Shown here: positions 1 through 6,424 of the stretch, one piece after another
Numbering within the stretch: the stretch's first letter is position 1
Layout of the letters: each line of letters opens with the position of its first letter
Source of the DNA: Gallionellaceae bacterium
GTDB taxonomy: Bacteria; Pseudomonadota; Gammaproteobacteria; Burkholderiales; Gallionellaceae
Assembly (NCBI GenBank): GCA_947445045.1
Contig: CANFCA010000050.1
Coordinates: 1 to 7,186 of the forward strand
Direction: 5' to 3'
Length of the DNA: 7,186 nt
Made by a program: the position numbers and the translations under genes
The notes under the pieces: model-generated
Databases searched by the model: none
What the model saw: only the letters and a program-made list of their open reading frames with translations
What the model was told of the DNA's origin: nothing

Positions 1-1
1 C

Positions 2-1348
2 GGCATCACCCTCACCGTGCCGCTGGCGCTCATCAATCAAGTGGTGGCGGCACGCTGCGAATGGCTGATTCCAGGCATCTTGGCGGAGAAGGTGGCGCAA
101 CTGATTAAAACCTTGCCGCAGAAGTTGCGCCGAAATTTAGTGCCTGTGCCGGAATTCGCGGCAGCATTTTGTCGTGACGTGCCGCCAGCCAACATGCCGT
201 TACTGCTGACATTGGCGCGTTATATCCGCGAACAAAAACAACTCGACGTGCCGTTGGATGCGTTTCGTTTGGAGCAATTACCGCCGCATCTGTTGATGAA
301 TTTTCACGTGGTGGATGAGCACGGCAGACAGCTCGGCATGTCGCGCAATTTTTCGCAATTGCATGGCGAGCTTGCGCCACGTTTTACCCCCTCCCTATCC
401 CTCCCCCAGAGGGAGAGGGGACAGTCTGGCGCAGCGCATGGGGTTAGTCCCTCTCCCTCTAGGGGAGGGATTAGGGAGGGGGTTGGGAGTGAAGCGAAAG
501 AACAACGTTACACCGCATGGAGCTTCGGCAACTTCGTCGAAACCTGCGAAGTCAAACGTGCCGGACAAACCGTGACGTTGTTCAATGCGCTGGTCGATGA
601 AGACGATGCCGTGGTGTTGCGCGCTTTTGATAGCCGTGATGCCGCGCAGACCGCGCATCGTGGCGGGCTGCGCCGCTTGTTTATGCTGCTGCTCAAAGAG
701 CAAGTGAAGTATCTGGAAAAGAATCTGCCCGATGCGCAACGGCTCGGCATGTTGTTCATACCGTTCGGCACGCAACAAGAATTGCAGCAACAGATACTGG
801 CGATCACCTTCGAGCGGTGTTGCTTGAGCGAACCTTTGCCAACCAACGAAGCGGAATTTAACGCACGCGGTAAGGAAGCAAAAAATCGCCTGCAACTCAT
901 CGCACAAGAGCTGGCAAAGCTGGTGGCTAAAGTACTCAGTGAACATCAACTACTGCAAAAAAACCTGCCCCACCTCAAAGCACACACTCAAGCCAATCAG
1001 GATGTGCGTGCCCAACTCGATAGCCTGCTCGGCAAACGCTTTGTGGGGGATACGCCCTATGAACGCCTGCAACACGTGCCGCGCTATCTCAAGGCAATCA
1101 ACCTGCGCATCGAAAAACTGCGCAGCAATCCGGCACGTGATGCTCAGTGCATGAGCCAGCTCCAACCGCTGTTTCAAGCAATGCAAAAACTGCGGCAAGC
1201 ACAGCAAGGCAATGCCGATCCGCGTGTGACGGAATGCGCTTGGATGATGCAAGAATTGCGTGTTTCGCTGTTTGCGCAGGAATTAAAAACGCCCGTGATT
1301 GTGTCGCTGAAGCGGCTGGAGAAAATGCTGGAGGGGATTAGAAGTTAG
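2..1348 (+). CDS. hrpA: ATP-dependent RNA helicase HrpA, C-terminal part (5' truncated by window edge)
   Basis: This is the last 448 codons of a DEAH-box RNA helicase. The frame is open from base 2, so the ATG-like starts inside the window are not real; full HrpA proteins are about 1,300 residues and the helicase core lies upstream. What remains matches, from memory, the DUF3418-type C-terminal region of HrpA: the segment around bases 14-130 (VPLALINQVV, then EWLIPGILAEKV and LRRNLVPVPE), a YTAWSFGNF block after the insert, YLEKNLPD near base 710, and a closing block with PRYLKAINLRIEKLR, SLFAQELKTPV and SLKRLEKM. E. coli HrpA is linked to mRNA handling and to ribosomes stalled on mRNA. Oddity: bases 386-483 are a palindromic repeat that adds about 33 Pro/Ser/Arg/Gly-rich residues without breaking the frame. 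Conserved sequence resumes directly after it, so the protein is probably functional. Stop TAG is at 1346-1348. Confidence 0.93.
   Translation, partial: GITLTVPLALINQVVAARCEWLIPGILAEKVAQLIKTLPQKLRRNLVPVPEFAAAFCRDVPPANMPLLLTLARYIREQKQLDVPLDAFRLEQLPPHLLMNFHVVDEHGRQLGMSRNFSQLHGELAPRFTPSLSLPQRERGQSGAAHGVSPSPSRGGIREGVGSEAKEQRYTAWSFGNFVETCEVKRAGQTVTLFNALVDEDDAVVLRAFDSRDAAQTAHRGGLRRLFMLLLKEQVKYLEKNLPDAQRLGMLFIPFGTQQELQQQILAITFERCCLSEPLPTNEAEFNARGKEAKNRLQLIAQELAKLVAKVLSEHQLLQKNLPHLKAHTQANQDVRAQLDSLLGKRFVGDTPYERLQHVPRYLKAINLRIEKLRSNPARDAQCMSQLQPLFQAMQKLRQAQQGNADPRVTECAWMMQELRVSLFAQELKTPVIVSLKRLEKMLEGIRS
386..483. repeat. GC-rich long palindromic repeat inserted in frame in hrpA
   Basis: Two 37-base arms, 386-422 and 447-483, are near-perfect reverse complements; aligning them needs only one substitution and two single-base gaps. 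They are separated by a 24-base loop (423-446). Each arm also holds a small inner palindrome around CTCCCCCAGAGGGAG (left) or CTCCCTCTAGGGGAG (right). Runs of CCCTC and GAGGG like these are typical of dispersed repeats lying between genes in many proteobacterial genomes. Here the repeat sits inside a coding region, and hrpA reads through it as residues such as PSLSLPQRERG and SPSPSRGGIREG. No clear target-site duplication was found at the edges. The situation resembles Rickettsia palindromic elements, which also insert in frame into genes, but I see no sequence relationship to them. Confidence 0.9.
462..482 (+). other. Canonical G-quadruplex motif in hrpA coding strand
   Basis: Four G-runs (462-465, 467-469, 474-476, 478-482) are separated by loops of 1, 4 and 1 bases, which fits the G3+N1-7 rule. 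It lies in the right arm of the palindrome, so the hrpA mRNA could form either a long hairpin or an RNA quadruplex here. The left arm has the mirror motif on the other strand: C-runs at 387-391, 393-395, 399-401 and 403-407. Actual folding is inferred, not shown. Confidence 0.6.
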
Positions 1349-1363
1349 CAATGTAGCAATTGC

Positions 1364-1459
1364 CGTCATTCCCGCGTAGCGGACGCAGTCGTATTCAAAT
1401 TGCTGTCCCGCTTCGTGGTATTGTTAATTGTCTGGATTCCCGCTTTCGCGGGAATGACG
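1364..1459. repeat. NIME-like palindromic element, copy 1 (left half degraded)
   Basis: Terminal inverted repeats CGTCATTCCCGCG (1364-1376) and CGCGGGAATGACG (1447-1459) are perfect over 13 bases. The right end contains a 20-base hairpin at 1436-1455 (8-bp perfect stem, TTTC loop) of the form ATTCCC-N8-GGGAAT, the pattern of neisserial dRS3 repeats. The left end begins the same way (ATTCCC at 1368) but its second half-stem is eroded. The 60-odd bases between the ends show no coding signal. The element starts 15 bases after the hrpA stop, so its hairpins could also stabilise the hrpA mRNA 3' end or aid termination, although no U-tract follows. Confidence 0.8.
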
Positions 1460-1503
1460 CTGTGGTGGAATTTGATATTGCAGTCTTTGATGTTGATAGT
1501 GCC

Positions 1504-1509
1504 TATAAT
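1504..1509 (+). promoter_or_regulatory. Possible -10 box (TATAAT) upstream of the broken gene
   Basis: A perfect TATAAT stands 45 bases after the first palindromic element. No convincing -35 hexamer lies 16-18 bases upstream (the 17-base position reads CAGTCT). It might be the surviving promoter of the segment holding the broken gene and the 341-residue protein, or chance in AT-rich DNA. Confidence 0.25.
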
Positions 1510-1594
1510 CCATAGTAAGAATTACTTTAAGGCATTCAAGTTATGATTGAACAGATACCAATTTAAGGTTTATTAAGGTCTCTGACTAAGCAAA

Positions 1595-2041
1595 TTGCCG
1601 AAGCTCTTTCTTCGTCGGCATTTCACCGCAGAAAAATTAGCAGGGCTAATTTATGTCGACATCAAACCGCGACATGAGTCCGTCACTATCAATCTTAGTC
1701 AAGGAGCTTCATTTACTTTGTGGATTCAAGTAATCAATCTTTCTCCCTTTGATCTTGAGTTAGACCGTGCGAATTTTGTATTCTGGTGAGGAAGTGCGAG
1801 ATTTAAGGCACCAATTTTGAAAAGGCAAATTATTGCCCCAAGTGAGATTGTTAGCCTACACATTGAGGATGTCATTCCAGATGTCTATGCGCAACAAATT
1901 GCGAAATCTTCAGAGAGTCGAATGGCTTTAGAAGGGAACATGGAGTTCAATTGCAAAGTGCGTTCTTTTGCAAAGAATATTGGTCACCTTGATGGCATTA
2001 ACGCAAGAATCCTCAACGCAAATTTTTATAATAAACCGTGA
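1595..2041 (+). pseudogene. Broken gene for a beta-sandwich-like hypothetical protein, in-frame UGA
   Basis: Two open stretches, 1595-1786 and 1790-2041, share one frame and are separated by a single TGA at 1787-1789. Read across the stop, the product is continuous: LSPFDLELDRANFVFW, stop, GSARFKAPILKRQIIAPSEI. Its alternating hydrophobic residues suggest a beta-sandwich domain. A comparable domain follows membrane segments in some hypothetical bacterial proteins, but I recognise no named family. The 5' end is doubtful: the only start in this frame is TTG at 1595, with no Shine-Dalgarno sequence, and an upstream in-frame stop stands at 1583-1585. An original N-terminal, perhaps membrane, part may therefore be lost. 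The DNA is visibly more AT-rich than hrpA. One nonsense change (for example TGG, TGC, TGT or CGA to TGA) explains the break. A sequencing error is the main alternative. Confidence 0.6.
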
Positions 2042-2062
2042 GTTGAAATTGAGTGCTTAAGT

Positions 2063-3088
2063 ATGAGTATCAGGGGGCAATATACTACTTACTACTTGCA
2101 GATTATTTTTATGCTGCTAATTAGCGTGTCGTCTTTTGCGACTGAACAAACAGCACAATCACCACCCTCCGACCCAACCAATCAGCCATTCGAACTACCG
2201 CCACTTCTAGTCGATCCCTTCAGTTATGTAGATGAAGAGCGCGATTATTTGTCCAGCAAGTTCGTCACCCTCACCCGTAGCATCGATAGTTTTTTTGCCG
2301 ATGATCGCAATTATCAGGAGAGCAATAATAGTCTGGTGCAGTTGGATTTGGTGAGGGTGGCGGGTTATGGTGGGGATCGCAAGTTTGTGTTGTCGGGTCG
2401 CGCGAAGCTGGATTTGCCTTCGACGCAGAAACGCTTTCATCTGTTGCTGGAAACCAACCCCGATAAGAACGTTACGGGTGAGGCGATGCAAAATCAAACG
2501 ACTCCAGTGAATAAAGTGGTCGCGCCTGAAAGTTATTCTGCTGCGGTGCGTTATGAAAAATCCAAAGAGCTGGCGCAGCCTTGGTTTGTGAGTTCCGATC
2601 TGGGTGTGAAGTTTCAAGGCATTCATGCCAACCCCTTTGCGCGCGCACGCGGCAGTTATGCCGTGCCGATCAATGAGTGGCGGCTGAAAGCGGCGGAGAC
2701 GGTGTTCTGGTTCAATACCTTAGGCGCGGGTGAAACCACGCAGTTAGATGTGGAACGCATTTTGAGTGAGCCGATGCTGTTTCGTGCCACCAGCAATGCG
2801 ACATGGCTCAACGATAAACAGAACTTCGATTTGCGTCAGGATTTTTCCGTTTATCAAAATTTGAATGAGCGCTCCGCTTTGTTGTATCAAGCTAGCATGG
2901 TAGGGGTGAGTAATCCGCAGTGGCAATTGAACGAGTATGTGGCGTTGATGCAGTACCGTTATCGCTTGCACAAGCAATGGGTGTTTCTGGAAGTGAGTCC
3001 GCAGGTGCATTTTCCCAAGGCGGCTAATTTCAAGGCGAACCCTGCGCTTTATCTGCGTTTGGAGATGTTGCTGGATAGGTCGAATTGA
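2063..3088 (+). CDS. Secreted beta-strand-rich protein of unknown function, possible outer-membrane barrel
   Basis: The 341-residue product begins with a probable Sec signal peptide: a hydrophobic core around residues 11-23 and a likely cut after SSFA (Ala26). Residues 30-50 are Pro/Gln-rich and fit a flexible linker. From about residue 88 on there are many short amphipathic strands with alternating residues, such as LVQLDLVRVAGY, KFVLSGRAKLDL, WFVSSDLGVKF, FARARGSYAV, NFDLRQDFSVY and LYLRLEMLL, with aromatic residues near strand ends. This suggests a small outer-membrane barrel of roughly a dozen strands. The last residue is Asn rather than the usual terminal aromatic, which argues for caution. 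No enzymatic motif is seen. ATG 2063 precedes the full signal peptide; only a weak GAG lies 9 bases upstream. The gene follows the broken gene by 21 bases and is followed by palindromic copy 2. Function is unknown. Confidence 0.8.
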   Translation: MSIRGQYTTYYLQIIFMLLISVSSFATEQTAQSPPSDPTNQPFELPPLLVDPFSYVDEERDYLSSKFVTLTRSIDSFFADDRNYQESNNSLVQLDLVRVAGYGGDRKFVLSGRAKLDLPSTQKRFHLLLETNPDKNVTGEAMQNQTTPVNKVVAPESYSAAVRYEKSKELAQPWFVSSDLGVKFQGIHANPFARARGSYAVPINEWRLKAAETVFWFNTLGAGETTQLDVERILSEPMLFRATSNATWLNDKQNFDLRQDFSVYQNLNERSALLYQASMVGVSNPQWQLNEYVALMQYRYRLHKQWVFLEVSPQVHFPKAANFKANPALYLRLEMLLDRSN

Positions 3089-3094
3089 TAGGCA

Positions 3095-3203
3095 CGTCAT
3101 TCCCGTGAAAACGGGAATCCAGCGGTTTTATTCAAGAGGCATTTGTCTTTGCTGTGCAAAGGATTTTTGGTTTAACTGGATCCCCGTTTTCACGGGAATG
3201 ACG
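3095..3203. repeat. NIME-like palindromic element, copy 2 (intact ends)
   Basis: Terminal inverted repeats of 28 bases (3095-3122 and 3176-3203) match at 27 of 28 positions and enclose 53 bases without coding signal. Each end is itself a hairpin: 3099-3118 (perfect 8-bp stem, GAAA loop, ATTCCC-N8-GGGAAT) and 3180-3199 (one mismatch, TTTC loop). The outer bases CGTCATTCCCG match those of the element at 1364-1459, so the two are copies of one family with different middles. The hairpin, core, inverted-hairpin layout is that of neisserial NIMEs (RS cores flanked by dRS3). It starts 6 bases after the upstream stop codon, so it may act as a 3' stabiliser or weak terminator between that gene and the next transcription unit. 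Confidence 0.88.
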
Positions 3204-3222
3204 GATCTTTCCTATCGAAGAG

Positions 3223-3250
3223 GTGTTACGGCATACCGCTGCGTTATAAT
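3223..3250 (+). promoter_or_regulatory. Probable sigma70-type promoter of the birA-coaX gene cluster
   Basis: A perfect -10 TATAAT (3245-3250) has a weak -35 candidate GTGTTA (3223-3228, 3 of 6 consensus bases) at 16-base spacing. It lies 71 bases before the ATG of the first cluster gene and just after the palindromic element, where a new transcription unit would be expected to begin. A weak -35 suggests low or activator-dependent expression, or a chance match. No operator palindrome was recognised between it and 3321. Confidence 0.5.
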
Positions 3251-3321
3251 CCCACTACGATGACTGTGCGTTGGCGGTGGTTGGCATAAAGTCACACTTA
3301 AAGGTTTAAAAGGGAGATGAA

Positions 3322-3555
3322 ATGAATAAGCAAGAAGTTGAAATGTTAAGTAACGAAGTTGAGATGTTGATGCAAGAGCGCACGCGCTTGCTCAGAGTGG
3401 TGGGTGCGGCCGCTGTGATGGTAGCAAATACTGACCCAAAATCTTTGCACAATGATGCGCTGGATGCGGCAGAGATGTTGTCTGAATCCCTTAATGCCTT
3501 GCCGGAAGAAACGCTGAAAGACGCGTTGGAGTCGGTGCAGGCAGAGGCGGCGTAA
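3322..3555 (+). CDS. Small helical hypothetical protein (77 residues)
   Basis: I do not recognise a family. The start is well supported: ATG 3322 with a clear Shine-Dalgarno GGGAG at 3312-3316, 5 bases upstream. Residues 1-30 read as a long amphipathic helix with a repeated EVEML seven residues apart (residues 5-9 and 12-16), a heptad pattern that suggests a short coiled coil. A small hydrophobic stretch VVGAAAVMVA follows. The C-terminal half (DALDAAEMLSESLNAL, then LKDALESVQAEAA) is acidic and also helical. There are no Cys residues, signal peptide or DNA-binding motif. It ends 6 bases before the patatin gene and has the best ribosome site in the cluster, so it may serve as leader cistron of the operon. 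An oligomerising or partner-binding role is inference only. Confidence 0.75.
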   Translation: MNKQEVEMLSNEVEMLMQERTRLLRVVGAAAVMVANTDPKSLHNDALDAAEMLSESLNALPEETLKDALESVQAEAA

Positions 3556-3561
3556 CAACCT

Positions 3562-4722
3562 ATGAAGCAGCGCGTTGGACTGATACTCACTGGCGGCGGT
3601 GCACGTGCCGCCTATCAGGTTGGCGTGCTCAAAGCGATTGCGGAATTTTTACCGCGTCGCGCACATAATCCCTTTCCCGTGATTTGCGGAACTTCAGCCG
3701 GTGCATTGAATGCCGCGACGCTTGCCATCAGTGCGCAAAGTTATCGCAAGGGTGTGCAGTATTTGATGGACACTTGGAAAAACTTTCATCCTAGTCAGGT
3801 TTATCGCACCGATGCAGCGGGTGTATTTAATAACACGGTGTTATGGATTGCAGGGGTGGCATCCGTTGCGCTGGGCTTCAGTAAATTAAAGCAAGTTTCG
3901 CTGTTGGATAATTCGCCACTTATCGAGTTGCTGGATGAGCTATTACCCTGCGAAAAAATCCAGCAGAGTATAAATGCAGGTCATCTGCATGCCTTAAGTA
4001 TTACGGCATCAGGCTATGGCTCTGGGCAATCCGTCACCTTCTATCAGGGTGCGAAAGAAATACTGCCTTGGCGGCGTACTGGACGGGTGGGCATTCCCAC
4101 AGAAATCGGCATTAAGCATTTGCTGGCATCTTCTGCTCTACCCTTTATCTTCCCTGCCACCTTGATCAATCGTGAATATTTTGGAGATGGTTCAATGCGC
4201 CAAATTGCACCGATAGGTAATGCGCTGCAGTTGGGTGCAACCCGCGTGCTGGTTATTGGTGTGACCGAAAATGGCTATACCGAACACGTCGAACGCTCAG
4301 ATATTGCCGAGTACCCTTCGTTGGCGAAGATCGCGGGGCATGCGCTGAATAGTATTTTCCTTGATAGCATGGAAGTTGATTTGGAGCGGGTGAGAAAAAT
4401 CAACAGTCTGGTGGCGATGATGAGTGATGAGATGCGTGAGCGTAGTAAATTAAAGCATGTGGATGTGCTGGTCATTTCTCCGAGTCAACCACTAGAAAAA
4501 ATCGCCGAACAATTTGCCGATGCATTGCCTTGGACGATACGATTGCTGCTGCGCTTGGTTGGTGCGAACAAACATAATGGCTCTATATTGCTGAGTTATT
4601 TGTTATCTGAAAAGAAATTTTGCCGCTCACTGATCAATCTGGGTTATCAAGATGCGCAAATGCGTCGTAAAGAAATCCAAAGTTTTTTAGAATTATCTGG
4701 CCATCGTGATTTGCCGCAATGA
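3562..4722 (+). CDS. Patatin-like phospholipase
   Basis: This 386-residue serine acyl-hydrolase uses the patatin Ser-Asp dyad. The glycine-rich oxyanion loop is GGGARAAYQVGVL (residues 11-23), the nucleophile elbow is GTSAG (43-47, Ser45), and the catalytic Asp is in the DGS motif (Asp209), where many family members have DGG or DGA. A hydrophobic stretch near 92-105 (TVLWIAGVASVALGF) may touch the membrane; there is no signal peptide, so the enzyme is probably cytoplasmic or peripheral on the inner membrane. Residues after about 300 form a helical tail. Such enzymes hydrolyse phospholipids or other acyl esters; the actual substrate cannot be read from sequence. ATG 3562 has only a distant purine run (AGAGG, 3543-3547), so it probably depends on the upstream small gene. 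Its stop overlaps birA by 4 bases (ATGA). Confidence 0.9.
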   Translation: MKQRVGLILTGGGARAAYQVGVLKAIAEFLPRRAHNPFPVICGTSAGALNAATLAISAQSYRKGVQYLMDTWKNFHPSQVYRTDAAGVFNNTVLWIAGVASVALGFSKLKQVSLLDNSPLIELLDELLPCEKIQQSINAGHLHALSITASGYGSGQSVTFYQGAKEILPWRRTGRVGIPTEIGIKHLLASSALPFIFPATLINREYFGDGSMRQIAPIGNALQLGATRVLVIGVTENGYTEHVERSDIAEYPSLAKIAGHALNSIFLDSMEVDLERVRKINSLVAMMSDEMRERSKLKHVDVLVISPSQPLEKIAEQFADALPWTIRLLLRLVGANKHNGSILLSYLLSEKKFCRSLINLGYQDAQMRRKEIQSFLELSGHRDLPQ

Positions 4723-5708
4723 CGTTGGGTATTAGTCATCCGCGTGTATGGCAATTTCTGAGTCTATTGGCAGATGGCGAATTCCATTCGGGTGAGAAAT
4801 TAGCGGAGCAACTCGACGTGTCGCGCGCTAGTGTATTTAATGCCCTTGCAGATGTTGCGGAATATGGCGTGGTGCTGCAACGCATACGAGGTAGAGGCTA
4901 TCGGCTAGCGCGTCCGTGGCAACGATTAGCTGCACAAGAAGTGTCACATTGCTTAGGCAAAGAAGCAAAAAAATTTGATATTGAAATTCTGCCGCAGGCA
5001 ACTTCAAGCAATACGGTGTTGCTGCAACGCGCGGCTTTAGGTGCGCCCAGTGGTACGGTGTTAGCGGTGGAATTACAAACTGCCGGACGGGGGCGATTAG
5101 GCCGCACCTGGCACTCAGGGTTGGGTAACGCACTGACTTTTTCTATTTTGTGGCGATTTGATTGTGGGCTGAATGCCTTGTCTGGATTGAGTTTGGCTGT
5201 GGGTGTAGCCATTGTGCGTGCCTTGAATAAATTGGACGCGCAAGGCGTGCAATTGAAATGGCCGAATGACATCCTCACTGCGCAAGGAAAATTGGCGGGG
5301 GTGTTAATTGAGGCGCAAGGCGATGTGCTGGGGCCGAGCGCAGTCGTGATAGGCGTAGGCTTAAACTACAACTCGCCGAGCAGCTTGTCCGCGCAAAAAA
5401 TCGATCAACCCGTGTGTGCGCTCGACGAAATTTGTAGCGAGTCGCCGACACGCAATCAATTGTTTGCTGAATTGTTACAAGAATTAGCCAGTGTGTTGAA
5501 TGAGTTTTCAAAACATGGCTTTGCAACCTTGCGAGTTGAATGGGAGCAATATCATGCCTATCAAAATAAGCAGATACAGCTGCGTATGCCTGATGGAAAA
5601 GTCGTCAGTGGCATCGCGCGTGGCGTGAGTGAAAATGGTGAATTGTGTTTGGAAAATTCGCAGGGTATGCGACGTTATAATTCCGGTGAAGTGGGAGTGT
5701 TAGCTTAA
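4719..5708 (+). CDS. birA: Biotin-protein ligase and biotin operon repressor BirA
   Basis: BirA makes biotinyl-5'-AMP and transfers biotin to a lysine of carrier proteins such as AccB of acetyl-CoA carboxylase. The 329-residue product has the full bifunctional layout. Residues 8-65 form a winged helix-turn-helix (SGEKLAEQLDVSRASVFNAL, then RIRGRGYRL in the wing). The catalytic domain carries the adenylate/biotin loop GRGRLGRTW (123-131), KWPNDI (180-185) and KLAGVLIE (191-198). A small C-terminal beta domain runs from about 280 to 329. The HTH suggests it also represses biotin genes, but none lie in this window and no operator was identified. Length is close to the E. coli enzyme (about 320). 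The start ATG overlaps the patatin stop and has no clear Shine-Dalgarno sequence, pointing to translational coupling. Confidence 0.95.
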   Translation: MTLGISHPRVWQFLSLLADGEFHSGEKLAEQLDVSRASVFNALADVAEYGVVLQRIRGRGYRLARPWQRLAAQEVSHCLGKEAKKFDIEILPQATSSNTVLLQRAALGAPSGTVLAVELQTAGRGRLGRTWHSGLGNALTFSILWRFDCGLNALSGLSLAVGVAIVRALNKLDAQGVQLKWPNDILTAQGKLAGVLIEAQGDVLGPSAVVIGVGLNYNSPSSLSAQKIDQPVCALDEICSESPTRNQLFAELLQELASVLNEFSKHGFATLRVEWEQYHAYQNKQIQLRMPDGKVVSGIARGVSENGELCLENSQGMRRYNSGEVGVLA

Positions 5709-6424
5709 TGAAGCTGCTGATCGATGCTGGCAACACCCGCATTAAATGGGCATTTGTGAAGGGCGACGAATGGTTGCGTCGTGGTGCATTGCCTATTGAG
5801 CAGGCGAGTGAGTTGGCACAACACTTGAATGATATTTCTCAAGTGCAACAAATCTGGGTGAGCAATGTTGCAGGTGAAAATGTCGCTAAAGCAATTCACG
5901 CTTTCAGCTCATGCCCAGTCAATTTTATTACTGCGCGTGAAGCGCAATGTGGTGTGCGTAATAACTATAACGATGCCGCACAATTGGGCAGTGATCGCTG
6001 GGCGGCACTCATTGCGGCGTGGCATTTGCTGGGTCAAGCCTGTTTGGTAGTGAACTGCGGCACAGCATCGACGGTGGATGCGTTGAGCAATCAAGGCGAA
6101 TTTATGGGCGGTTTAATTTTGCCGAGTGTAGCAATGATGCAGCGCAGCTTAGAGGTGGGCACTGCGCAACTCAAAACTGCGCTAGGTGAATACGCCGCAT
6201 TTCCGTTGAACACCGCTGATGCCATTTTCAGTGGTGCGATACAAGCCAGTTGCGGTGCAATTCAGCTGCAACATGATTTGTTGAAGAATGACGCAGCGCC
6301 GATTTTACTTAGCGGTGGGGCAAGTGCCATGTTGTTACCCCACTTAAATAATCTACCCATACGAGAGAGTGCTAATTTGGTGTTGCAAGGTTTATGGTTA
6401 ATCGCACATGAGGCGAATGCATGA
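5708..6424 (+). CDS. coaX: Type III pantothenate kinase CoaX
   Basis: CoaX phosphorylates pantothenate, the first step of coenzyme A synthesis. It belongs to the ASKHA fold, unrelated to the CoaA type. Visible motifs are the phosphate-binding DAGNTRIKW (residues 6-14, DxGNT), LGSDRWAALIAAW (93-105), NCGTASTVDAL (116-126) with the second phosphate loop, and GGLILPS (134-140). The 238-residue length is normal. This family was first described in Bordetella as Baf (Bvg accessory factor), and CoaX often lies next to or is fused with BirA in betaproteobacteria. Here the birA stop and coaX start share one base (TAATG at 5706-5710), so the two are almost surely co-translated. Type III enzymes are generally not feedback-inhibited by CoA, so CoA supply may be controlled differently here from E. 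coli. No coaA is visible in the window. Confidence 0.95.
   Translation: MKLLIDAGNTRIKWAFVKGDEWLRRGALPIEQASELAQHLNDISQVQQIWVSNVAGENVAKAIHAFSSCPVNFITAREAQCGVRNNYNDAAQLGSDRWAALIAAWHLLGQACLVVNCGTASTVDALSNQGEFMGGLILPSVAMMQRSLEVGTAQLKTALGEYAAFPLNTADAIFSGAIQASCGAIQLQHDLLKNDAAPILLSGGASAMLLPHLNNLPIRESANLVLQGLWLIAHEANA

Noticed and set aside
315..575. Alternative + strand frame across the hrpA palindrome, suggesting the repeat causes a frameshift
   Set aside because: The original HrpA frame resumes with conserved sequence (YTAWSFGNF) directly after the repeat and runs to a normal C-terminus, so no frameshift is needed.
395..949. A 184-codon open frame on the - strand within hrpA
   Set aside because: It lies wholly opposite conserved HrpA sequence, part of it is only the palindrome read backwards, and it has no recognisable domain. 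It is a shadow of the real gene.
1364..1459. Rho-independent terminator for hrpA
   Set aside because: The hairpin at 1436-1455 is strong but is followed by mixed sequence, not a T-run; the shared ends with the element at 3095-3203 point to a dispersed repeat. A termination role cannot be excluded.
1787..1789. UGA as a selenocysteine codon
   Set aside because: No convincing SECIS-like hairpin was seen just downstream, the context has no redox motif, and the weak 5' end of the gene fits decay better.
1364..3203. Composite transposon with the two palindromes as insertion-sequence ends
   Set aside because: No transposase lies between or inside the elements, and each one is a complete palindrome of its own rather than one end of a larger unit.
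1364..3203. CRISPR array
   Set aside because: Only two repeat units of different core sequence occur, about 1.6 kb apart, with no regular spacers and no cas genes.
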